This document shows, in pieces, positions 10,405-17,492 of a stretch of 64,000 nt of DNA. Source of the stretch: Thiohalocapsa sp. ML1 (GTDB lineage: Bacteria > Pseudomonadota > Gammaproteobacteria > Chromatiales > Chromatiaceae); NCBI RefSeq assembly GCF_001469165.1, contig NZ_JABX01000007.1, positions 1 to 64,000 on the forward strand, written 5' to 3'. The translations under genes were made by a program, and so were the position numbers. The notes under the pieces were generated by a model. The model saw nothing but the letters and a program-made list of their open reading frames with translations. It was not told where the DNA came from and did no database searches. The first letter of the stretch is position 1. Every line of letters starts with the position of its first letter.

Positions 10405-10954
10405 CTCCTTGGCGCAACTTATTGTTGCACAAGCAATCTTTTAGCGAACCCGCGTTCCCGCCCACCCATTCGCCCACAACAGCGCGTGGTTCAGGCCGCT
10501 ACTAGATTGCTTGACGGCGCCGAATGTTGGCAGATCAGTCAAGTTTCACGACGACACGGCGCTTGCAGGCAAAAGGGCCGAGGGCCAAGGGCCAAGGGAG
10601 TCCGCCTCGGCTCTTGGCCCTCGGCTCTTGGTTCAATACGGGGGCTAGCGGGCTGCGCAAGACGAGGCGCCCTGCCCTGGTCGGTCTGAGGCTTTGCGTC
10701 GCTAGCGTCTGCGTTGACGACTGGCCGCGCCTTTGCGTTGATCCACGGGCAGGCTCGTTTTGAGCGATGCTTCCCGGCGCCCCGCCAACGGCCCGAAATC
10801 CGCCTTGCCCGGTTCGACGTCGCCACCCCCACTGCGTCCGGCCTAGCCCTGGTGAGACTGTTCGCGACCGCGCTGCTCACCTTCGCGGTGCTGTCCCTTC
10901 CCTGGCTTGTCGTCGACTTTCGGCGTCACCGAACGCCACTGAGTGAGACCTAAG
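10405..10954. other. Repeat-bearing gap, no clear gene
   Basis: About 550 bases. It contains the full mosaic repeat at 10503-10706. An open frame at 10714-10953 (TTG start, 79 codons) ends with a hydrophobic stretch, SGLALVRLFATALLTFAVL. It could be a remnant of a membrane protein, but I do not have enough to call it a gene. Confidence 0.45.
10503..10706 (+). repeat. Mosaic dispersed repeat, complete copy
   Basis: About 200 bases with the left end TAGATTGCTTGACG, then CGCCGAATG and CAGATCAGTCAAGTTTC, then an AAAAGGGCC hairpin, then the right end CGGTCTGAGGC...GCTAGC. The copy at 52377-52575 has the same layout throughout. There are no terminal inverted repeats and no coding capacity. Confidence 0.8.
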
Positions 10955-11533
10955 ATGCAACGCGATCCAAACGTCGTGCGCCTGTCCCGCGATCATCACA
11001 CCGGCTTGGTGCTGGCCAAACGGGCACGCGAGCCGGCAACGACCGAGGCGACCGAACGACGCGCTGCCTGGACGGCGATGCAGGCGCGCTTCGCCGACGA
11101 GCTGGAGCCCCACTTCCAGCGCGAGGAGCAGGGGCTGCTGCCGGCCTTGCGAGCGGCCGGCGAAGATGCACTGGTCGATCGGCCGCGCATGGCCATTTAC
11201 CACGCGAGCAAGGCCTTTGTCGTGTCCTTCTCGGAGGCGGTGCAGACGGAGCTCGGCGACATGGGCAGCGACGTGACGCTGACCTGCCTCTGCCCGGGAC
11301 CCACGGACACCCGTTTCTTCGAGCGCGCCGACATGGAGCACACCTGGGCCGCGAAGCTGGCAATGGACCCGGAGCAGGTGGCCGATGCGGGCTACCAGGC
11401 GCTGATGGACGGCGAGCGCGTGCACATCCCGGGCATCGCAAACACGGTGATGACGTTCACCCGGCGCGTGACCCCGAAGCGGCTGCAGGCCCGCATCACC
11501 GAGAGGGCCTACGAGTCCGCGGAGACGCCTTGA
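10955..11533 (+). CDS. Chimera of truncated hemerythrin-like and SDR domains
   Basis: A 192-codon frame joining two halves of unrelated families. Residues 1 to about 73 look like the first part of a hemerythrin-like domain (LSRDHHTGLVLAKRARE, then PHFQREEQGLLPALRAAGE). From about residue 74 the protein becomes the C-terminal half of a short-chain dehydrogenase, starting just before the catalytic YxxxK (MAIYHASKAFVVSFSEA) and running on with CLCPGPTDTRFF. The Rossmann nucleotide-binding half and the second hemerythrin half, with its remaining iron ligands, are missing. Neither activity can be expected. The likely origin is a deletion that fused two neighbouring genes in frame. ATG 10955 is preferred over GTG 10943. 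Confidence 0.7.
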   Translation: MQRDPNVVRLSRDHHTGLVLAKRAREPATTEATERRAAWTAMQARFADELEPHFQREEQGLLPALRAAGEDALVDRPRMAIYHASKAFVVSFSEAVQTELGDMGSDVTLTCLCPGPTDTRFFERADMEHTWAAKLAMDPEQVADAGYQALMDGERVHIPGIANTVMTFTRRVTPKRLQARITERAYESAETP

Positions 11534-11954
11534 GACCTGGCGGGCGACGGGCGGGCGTCGGAGATCAGTCGACGCGCGGGCCGTGAGCGGCCTTACAATG
11601 CAGTTCCCACGCGTGCCGGCCGGGGCCTGCAAGGTCAGTGACGGTTCAGAACTGACCGGTACACTCCCGGGGTCGAGTCAGCGCAGCGAACCCGACGTCT
11701 ACGGCATCGAAATCGCTATCGAAATCGCTAGAAAAATCGTTATCGGGATCGACAGGGCACGACACTGGGTATGGCGATGAGGGACGCAATGTCGATTTCG
11801 ATGGAGATGGCAAGGAGCCCAAACCGAGCGACGTGGGCGATCCTGAAACGCTTGGCCGTCGAGGCGAGACCGCGGACTGTACCACTTGTATTTGTACCAC
11901 TTGTATTTGTACCACTTGTATTTGTACCACTTGTATTTGAAGCGTTCCTAACTC
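11534..11954. other. Repeat-rich gap before the transglutaminase gene
   Basis: No gene. It holds ACCGGTACACTC at 11656-11667, shared with 59743-59754. ATCGAAATCGCT-type repeats lie at 11706-11758. A 15-bp tandem array lies at 11879-11938, only 16 bases before the start codon at 11955. Confidence 0.6.
11879..11938 (+). repeat. Four perfect 15-bp tandem repeats
   Basis: The unit GTACCACTTGTATTT is repeated exactly four times and ends 16 bases before the start of the transglutaminase-like gene. It sits in the expected promoter or leader region. Copy-number change could alter expression. Confidence 0.9.
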
Positions 11955-12806
11955 ATGCAACGCTACCGCATCCTGCATCGGACCTACTACACGTTCTCGG
12001 GCGAGGTCCAGCTTGGCCCGCATGTTCTGCGGCTGCGGCCTAGGGAGCATCACGAGCTTCGCATCGAGTCGGCGACGCTGGTGATCACGCCCGCGGCCAC
12101 ACTGCGCTGGCATCGGGATGTGGAAGACAATTCCGTGGCCATTGCCACATTCGAGGTAGCCGCCACCCAGCTCGCGATCGAGAGCGACGTCGTCATTCAG
12201 CAGTTCAACGCGGCGCCGCTCGATTTTCTGGTCGACGATCGAGCGGTCGACTACCCCTTCGCCTATGCTGCCGAAGACCAACCCGTACTTTTCCCCTATA
12301 TGGGTGGTACTCCACGCAGCAGCAGCGACCCGCTGATGGCCTGGGTGGAAACGATTTGGAGACCCGGGGAGCAGATTCAGACCTACGCGCTGCTACAACG
12401 CCTCTGCGTCAGTATCCATGAGCGCGTGGCCTACCGGATGCGTGAAGAGCCCGGTGTTCAGGACGCCGCGGCAACACTTGGGCTGGGCACGGGCTCTTGC
12501 CGCGATTCCGCCGCGCTCTTCATCGAGGCCGCCCGTTGTCTGGGGCTCGCCGCACGCTTTGTCAGCGGGTACCTCCAAGCCGAGCCGTCGGCATTCAACT
12601 ACGGCTCGACCCATGCGTGGGCGGAGGTCTATCTGCCGGGGGCTGGCTGGAAGGGGTTCGATCCCTCCATCGGCGCGATGGCCGGTGCGCAGCATATTGC
12701 CGTGGCCGTGGCGCGACTGCCCGAGTCCGTTCCGCCGGTTGCCGGTAGCTACGTCGGCGCGCCGGGGACGGACCTCAACGTCGGGGTCTGGGTATCGGCG
12801 CTGTAG
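11955..12806 (+). CDS. Transglutaminase-like cysteine protease family protein
   Basis: A 283-residue cytoplasmic protein. The N-terminal beta-rich domain (1-100, starting MQRYRILHRTYYTF) is the usual partner of bacterial transglutaminase-like domains. The catalytic triad is visible: C182 in GTGSCRDSAA, H220 in GSTHAWAEVY and D236 in KGFDPS. Such proteins are thought to act as peptidases or transamidases; the substrate is unknown. They often sit with alpha-E and circularly permuted ATP-grasp genes, and neither is here. The leader carries a 15-bp tandem array. The gene converges on the sulfur globule gene across a perfect hairpin. Confidence 0.9.
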   Translation: MQRYRILHRTYYTFSGEVQLGPHVLRLRPREHHELRIESATLVITPAATLRWHRDVEDNSVAIATFEVAATQLAIESDVVIQQFNAAPLDFLVDDRAVDYPFAYAAEDQPVLFPYMGGTPRSSSDPLMAWVETIWRPGEQIQTYALLQRLCVSIHERVAYRMREEPGVQDAAATLGLGTGSCRDSAALFIEAARCLGLAARFVSGYLQAEPSAFNYGSTHAWAEVYLPGAGWKGFDPSIGAMAGAQHIAVAVARLPESVPPVAGSYVGAPGTDLNVGVWVSAL

Positions 12807-12820
12807 TCCGGGCGTGGGCG

Positions 12821-12849
12821 GAGGGCCAAGGACACGCTCCTTGGCCCTC
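12821..12849. terminator. Perfect 12-bp GGGCC hairpin between convergent genes
   Basis: GAGGGCCAAGGA pairs perfectly with TCCTTGGCCCTC around a five-base loop (CACGC). Additional GGCCCTC units follow. It lies between the convergent transglutaminase-like and sulfur globule genes and could stop transcription from both sides, although there is no T-tract. Confidence 0.6.
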
Positions 12850-12930
12850 GGCCCTCGGCCCTTGAGCTAGTTGTGGCTTGCCGCTCACACCGCCCCGTGG
12901 GGCGGTGCGATTTCGAATCGCTCGTGCGGC

Positions 12931-13365
12931 TTACTGCACGGGCGGCGCGACTGGGGCCTGCTGCGGCGGGCCGTAGGGGGGCATGCCGCCGTAGGGTGCG
13001 CCACCACCGTAAGGGGCGCCGTAGCCGCCATAGGGTCCGCCCATGCCGCCGTACGGAGCACCGTAACCCGGCCCACCGTAGCCCGGCCCACCGTAGCCGT
13101 AGGGTGCGCCGTAGCCGCGTCCGTAGCCGCGTCCGTAGCCGTCGCCGCGTCCATAACCGCGTCCATACCCGCGGCCGCTGCCCCCGCCACTCATGTTCAT
13201 GTCGAAGTCCCCGGTGCCGTCGCCGAACATGTCGGTCAGCCCGTCCATCATGCCGTTGTTTCCGCCGTAGCCGCCGGGGCCGCCCCACCAGGCGCTGGCC
13301 GAGAAAGAGGCGCTGGCGAGACCGACAATGGCGGCGATGCCGACGGTTTTGATAAGGGTGGTCAT
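12931..13365 (-). CDS. Sulfur globule envelope protein (SgpA/SgpB type)
   Basis: A 144-residue exported protein. The signal peptide is residues 1-25 with cleavage after SFSASA, leaving a mature start [10 protein letters not shown]. The mature chain is very rich in Gly, Tyr and Arg: [19 protein letters not shown], then [13 protein letters not shown], then a Pro-rich tail. This matches the structural proteins that coat periplasmic sulfur globules in Chromatiaceae such as Allochromatium vinosum. Those are somewhat shorter, so the extended repeats here are notable. AGAGGCAG lies before the start as a ribosome site. It appears monocistronic. A generic Gly-rich secreted protein is the alternative. 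Confidence 0.82.
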   Translation of the reverse strand: MTTLIKTVGIAAIVGLASASFSASAWWGGPGGYGGNNGMMDGLTDMFGDGTGDFDMNMSGGGSGRGYGRGYGRGDGYGRGYGRGYGAPYGYGGPGYGGPGYGAPYGGMGGPYGGYGAPYGGGAPYGGMPPYGPPQQAPVAPPVQ

Positions 13366-14065
13366 GAGTATCTGCCTCTATTTCTGCTTCTGTTGTTGAT
13401 GCGCGCGCACGCGCACGGGGGACACCACGTCGAGGTGGAAGGATCATCCACGTGGTAAGGGTCTGAGTCGGATGGCGGCAAGGCAGCGCGGCTTACCGCA
13501 CGCCAATCCGGGCAACATGCCGGCGCCATCCACCGAACGGCACGCTCTGCGGCGTGGGCGCGAACGCAAGCCCCCGGGAGCTTGCGCGGGCAACTCGCAG
13601 CTCCAGACTGTACAGGCTTTCGTCCGTAAGCCTGCGATAAATTTCCGGGCACATCGATCCGGACTGTTGAGCCCAGCCTGAATCGCCTGCCGTCAGCAAT
13701 ACTTCGCCCGTCCTCGGCAGTTGGGGGTGCGCTGGCAGAAAGAAATGCGAAGTCTGCGTCGCCCGCCCCGCGCGCAGCACGTTTTCGCCCCCTCGGTGCC
13801 CCTGCAGCGGGCGGTGCCGGGACACCGGCGAGGCGGGCGGACTGAGCGTCGCAGGCCGACATCGCGCCGACCGATGAGCATTGCGACCGCCGTCGGATGC
13901 CGCGTCGGCATCGACAGGCGACTGATCCGCAGCGGAGAATGCGCAGCCTGTAGCGAGCACCTGCGCAAGCCCGACCGCGTGCAGGCCATCATGCCCCCGC
14001 ATAGGCACCCCGACACTGTTCTGCGGTGCCCGCAAGCACAAACGACTGGAGAGGACCCGCCCTTG
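13366..14065. other. 700-base gap with no supportable gene
   Basis: Upstream region shared by the sulfur globule gene (minus) and the DUF3302-like gene (plus). Long open frames exist on both strands, but their arginine- and serine-rich translations look like high-GC shadow frames. I see no repeat of the families found elsewhere in the window. Promoters for both flanking genes should lie here. Confidence 0.4.
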
Positions 14066-14551
14066 ATGGCTGACGAAATTCACCCGGCCGCGACGCACCA
14101 CTTACCGGTGTTCGTTACCGCCCCCGGGGAGACCGATGTTCTGTTCGTCTTCACGGCCATCGTCGTCGTGCTCGGCGTAATCGGCATCGGTGTCTTCTAC
14201 TTTAGGCTCCATGCCCTGCCCGAGCAGCTCGCCCATCGCGGCGAGAAGGTGCAGATGGAGATCGTCGCGGTGTTGACCCTCATCGCGCTGTTCACCCACA
14301 ACCATGTGTTCTGGATCGCCGCGCTGTTGCTCGCACTGATTCCGCTGCCCGATTTCACGAGCCCGCTGCGGTCCATCGCGCGCTCCCTGGAACGACTTGC
14401 AGCAGGCGCGCCGCCGCCCGCCGTCGCGGAGACGCAGCCGGCCGCCGATGGTCAGGCGGTGAAGCAGGCGAGCCCAGAGCCCGTCTCGGCGACGCGCTTG
14501 CCACCGCCGACGGTGCCCGAGGAGCCGTTGCCAGAGCAGCGGAGGGCATAA
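14066..14551 (+). CDS. DUF3302-like inner-membrane protein
   Basis: A 161-residue membrane protein. Two hydrophobic segments (about residues 20-45 and 65-95) flank the short polar stretch HALPEQLAHRGEKVQMEI. A long Pro/Ala-rich cytoplasmic tail follows. The arrangement and the following HlyD-type gene match the E. coli YiaW/YiaV pair, in which YiaW is DUF3302. Similarity is by pattern only. The stop is three bases before the HlyD-type start, so the two form an operon. ATG 14066 has GGAGAGG about 11 bases upstream; TTG 14063 is an alternative. Confidence 0.75.
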   Translation: MADEIHPAATHHLPVFVTAPGETDVLFVFTAIVVVLGVIGIGVFYFRLHALPEQLAHRGEKVQMEIVAVLTLIALFTHNHVFWIAALLLALIPLPDFTSPLRSIARSLERLAAGAPPPAVAETQPAADGQAVKQASPEPVSATRLPPPTVPEEPLPEQRRA

Positions 14552-14554
14552 ACA

Positions 14555-15784
14555 ATGTTGGAGCTGTTTCTCTGCTCGCTGGTCACCATCTTCCCGGACT
14601 TCCTGTATCGGCGCTTTGTCCAGGGCAAGCGGCTCGGGCGCGACATTAATCTGTTTACGGTGTGGTTCGAGCTGCGCTACGGCATCACGCTGTGCGTGCT
14701 CCTGACGCTGGCGCTGATCACCAGCGTGTTCTATTTCCACCCATCGACCAAGGCCGCGTCCTCGGTGTACCGGACCGTGACGCTGACGAGCGAGGGGGTA
14801 GGGCGGGTCGCCGAGACCTTCGTCGACATCAATGAACGGGTCAAGGAGGGGCAGCCCCTGTTCCGCTTGGACAGCAGCAAGCAGGAGGCCGCGGTGGAGA
14901 CCGCCAAGCGCAAGATTGAGGAGACTGAGGCCGCCATGGTGACGGCGAAGTCCAGGCTCGCGGAAGCCGAGGCGCGCATCGTCCAGGCGCGCGGGGCGCT
15001 GAAACAGGCCGTCGACGAGCTCAAGCGGCGGCAGGACGTGCAGCGGCGCAGCCCGGGCTCCATCGCCGAGGCGGATGTCGCGCGCATGCAGGTGCAGGTG
15101 GAGACCGCGCAGGGGGCCGTCGACGCGGCCCTCGCGAGCCGCGAGGCGACGCAGTCGGAGATCGAGTTTGCCCTGCCGGCGCAGAAGGCGAGCGCCGAGG
15201 CCGCGCTCGACGAGGCCGAGGTCGCGCTCGGCAAGACCCTGGTGACGGCCGGGACGGACGGCATGCTGCAGCAGTTCACGCTGCGCCCGGGGGATATCGT
15301 CAACCCGATGCTCAGACCGGCCGGCATCCTGGTGCCGGACCGTCAGGCCGCGAGTCTCGTGGCCGGCTTCGGGCAGATAGAGGCGCAGGTCATCAAGGTG
15401 GGCATGATCGGCGAGGTCGCCTGCATCGCAAAGCCCTGGCAGATCATCCCGATGGTGGTGACCGAGGTCCAGCCGGTGATTGCCTCCGGCCAGGTAAAGG
15501 CGACAGAGACGCTGATCGATCTCCAGCAGCTCGGGCGCCCCGGCAGCATCACGGTCATCATGGAGCCCCTCTACGCGGGCCAGCTTGATGATCTGCCCCT
15601 GGGCGGCAACTGCATCGCGAATCTGTACACCAGCAACCACGAGGCGCTGCAAGACCCGGACATCGGTTTCGGGCGCAGCTTGGGGCTGCACGCCATCGAC
15701 ACCCTGGGCCTGGTGCATGCGCTGCTGCTGCGCATCCAGTCGCTCTTGATGCCGGTCCAGGCCCTGGTGCTGAGCGGGCATTGA
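14555..15784 (+). CDS. HlyD-family membrane fusion protein
   Basis: A 409-residue periplasmic adaptor anchored by one inner-membrane helix near residues 45-65 (ITLCVLLTLALITSVFYF). A biotinyl-lipoyl half-motif (VAETFVDINERVKEGQPLF) is followed by a long alpha-helical hairpin (about 110-220) and the second lipoyl half (TLVTAGTDGMLQQFTLRPGD). This is the standard HlyD/EmrA architecture. The N-terminus MLELFLCSLVTIFPDFLYRR is typical of the YiaV/YibH-like branch that pairs with small DUF3302 proteins rather than with an adjacent transporter. No ABC, MFS or RND pump gene and no outer-membrane channel is nearby. Confidence 0.9.
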   Translation: MLELFLCSLVTIFPDFLYRRFVQGKRLGRDINLFTVWFELRYGITLCVLLTLALITSVFYFHPSTKAASSVYRTVTLTSEGVGRVAETFVDINERVKEGQPLFRLDSSKQEAAVETAKRKIEETEAAMVTAKSRLAEAEARIVQARGALKQAVDELKRRQDVQRRSPGSIAEADVARMQVQVETAQGAVDAALASREATQSEIEFALPAQKASAEAALDEAEVALGKTLVTAGTDGMLQQFTLRPGDIVNPMLRPAGILVPDRQAASLVAGFGQIEAQVIKVGMIGEVACIAKPWQIIPMVVTEVQPVIASGQVKATETLIDLQQLGRPGSITVIMEPLYAGQLDDLPLGGNCIANLYTSNHEALQDPDIGFGRSLGLHAIDTLGLVHALLLRIQSLLMPVQALVLSGH

Positions 15785-15809
15785 GCGTGAGCGTCGCGGC
15801 CCGCGGCTC

Positions 15810-16031
15810 GTGGCCGTAAAGGACAAGGTCGATGCCGGCGAAAAGCTCGCCGACGAGGATCTGAGCTTTTTGCATCAGATCGTGGAAGACGCGAAGCTCG
15901 CCAAGCCCATCATCGATCGGCATCCGGAGTATCAGGGCCTCGTTGCCCAGGTCATCAATCTGTACAGCGAGATCAGCGCCAAGGCGCTGGAGAATGAGCA
16001 AGCGCCGAGCGCGTCCGCAGGCACCGATTGA
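15810..16031 (+). CDS. Small helical protein of unknown function
   Basis: A 73-residue acidic, soluble, probably helical protein with a GTG start and no upstream in-frame start. Its sequence (KLADEDLSFLHQIVEDAKL, then RHPEYQGLVAQVINLYSEI) has a protein-like composition with clear amphipathic helices. It follows the HlyD-type gene by 25 bases and probably shares its transcript. I do not recognise the family. Confidence 0.65.
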   Translation: MAVKDKVDAGEKLADEDLSFLHQIVEDAKLAKPIIDRHPEYQGLVAQVINLYSEISAKALENEQAPSASAGTD

Positions 16032-16565
16032 TTGGGCATGGCCGGGCGTGCTGGCCGGCGGGAAACGCCGAATACTTCGGCGCATCGTCTTGCCCAGCGC
16101 GCGTTGGCGCAATTGCACCAGTTGGCGCAACTGAACCAAGGGCCGAGCAGGGCTCCCTTGCCGCTCGGCCCTTTCGCCGCAAGCGCCTGGTGACTCCCAC
16201 GGACCGGTCCCCCGCGGGTGTGGATTGCCACCGGTCCGCCGCTGCCCAAGGCGTCGTGGTGTGCCGATTTGCCACGTCGGCCAGGTCCCACCAAGTCATA
16301 GAGAACACGATACGCCGGGTGAGCAGGTTAGGGCGTCGCCCCGACCGGGCCGCGAGGCATGGCATGTCCCTAAACGCTCGGACATCGCGCCGCGGGTGCT
16401 GGCTGCGCCCGCCTGGCGCGTTCTTTGCTGGCTAACAAAGCGCGACTGTGGGTCCGCAGTCGGTCGCCCAGCGGCCGGGCCGTTTGGTCCGGGCGGGCTT
16501 GCGCCGTGCCTGAACCTCCCGCGCCGCTGTGTCCGAATAGCCCCGAAACCAAGAGGAATCCATCG
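16032..16565. other. Gap with one GGGCC hairpin
   Basis: About 530 bases between the small helical gene and the exported protein gene. Apart from the hairpin at 16138-16173 I see no RNA, repeat or supportable gene. Confidence 0.45.
16138..16173. terminator. GGGCC hairpin downstream of the HlyD operon
   Basis: AAGGGCCGAGC (16138-16148) pairs perfectly with GCTCGGCCCTT (16163-16173) around a 14-base loop. It belongs to the same hairpin family as the other gene-end structures and lies about 100 bases after the last gene of the operon. Confidence 0.5.
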
Positions 16566-17129
16566 ATGCTTCACAACCCCGCACTCATTGCCGCCATCGC
16601 TACGCTGCTGGCCGCACCCGTTTACGCGCAGGTCGATCTCGATACCCAGCCCGTGCGAGCCGAGGTGACGGAGGCCAGCCTCGAGGGCGAGGTGATGGTG
16701 GTCAACACCGACACCCGGCTCATGACCCTCAAGACCCCCGACGGCACCTACGAGGTGCTGCATGTGCCGCCGGAGGTGCAGCGTCTCGACGAGATCAAGA
16801 TCGGCGACAAGGTCACCATCACCGAGACCACCGCCGCGCTGATCGAGCTGCAAAGCGGTCGTGATGCCGGGGCGATGGGTGCCGTGGGCGATGTCCAAGT
16901 GCAGGGGCTGCCCGGCGACAAACCCGCCGGCAGCATCGCCGAGAGCATGACCTTGTACGGCAAGATCGTCGACGTCAACAAAGCCGCGGGCACGGTGACC
17001 GTTCAGGGCGCCGACAGCACGCAGGTCTTCCCGGTCCAGGAGCCGGTCAGGCTCGATGAAGTCAAGGTCGGCGACGGCGTGGTGGTCAAGTATCGGCGGG
17101 TCGTCACCGGCGAGGTCACGGTCAACTAG
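16566..17129 (+). CDS. Exported protein with two OB-like repeats
   Basis: A 187-residue protein with a signal peptide (MLHNPALIAAIATLLAAPVYA, cleaved before QVDLD). The mature part has two similar beta-rich units, EGEVMVVNTDTRLMTLKTPD and YGKIVDVNKAAGTVTVQGAD. Each is followed by a VxxxVxLDEVKVGD-like segment (QRLDEIKIGDKV and VRLDEVKVGDGV). This internal duplication resembles DUF5666-like or copper-protein-associated OB folds. It is probably periplasmic with unknown function. AAGAGGAA precedes ATG 16566 at good spacing. Confidence 0.75.
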   Translation: MLHNPALIAAIATLLAAPVYAQVDLDTQPVRAEVTEASLEGEVMVVNTDTRLMTLKTPDGTYEVLHVPPEVQRLDEIKIGDKVTITETTAALIELQSGRDAGAMGAVGDVQVQGLPGDKPAGSIAESMTLYGKIVDVNKAAGTVTVQGADSTQVFPVQEPVRLDEVKVGDGVVVKYRRVVTGEVTVN

Positions 17130-17352
17130 CCTGATGTTGAGCCGGACGCGGACGGCCGCCGCGCAGGCGGCCGTCCACGGCACCGCGGATCGCGGGATCG
17201 ACGGGGTGGCTGCGCCAATGGGCTGGCGTACCGTGCGGCGGAGCCGGCCGCCCATGCTGCGCGACCGCGCCGTGCCGGCACGCCACGCAGCGGCCACGCG
17301 GCGGCGAAAACATACGGGTCGCGGGGAAGGCAGGAGGGTTAAGGCGTGGATT

Positions 17353-17442
<90 letters not shown>

Positions 17443-17482
17443 GGGAGGTCGCTCCGGTCGGGCGGCCGGAGCGAAGCGGAGC

Positions 17483-17488
17483 AGTATA
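17483..17488 (-). promoter_or_regulatory. -10 element of the tRNA-Ser(CGA) promoter
   Basis: Reading the minus strand, GCTATACTGC gives a good -10 hexamer (TATACT) about 40 bases before the mature tRNA 5' end. The preceding AGCCTAG is also found before the matching element at 34292-34297. The -35 region is weak. Confidence 0.5.
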
Positions 17489-17492
17489 GCGG

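Noticed and set aside
10714-10953. 79-codon frame with a hydrophobic C-terminal stretch upstream of the chimera gene
   Set aside because: TTG start, no convincing ribosome site, first half looks random; noted only as a possible remnant.
14102-15826. 574-codon minus-strand frame opposite the HlyD operon
   Set aside because: Rich in Arg, Leu, His and Asp with no membrane or catalytic pattern; the plus-strand genes are clearly real.
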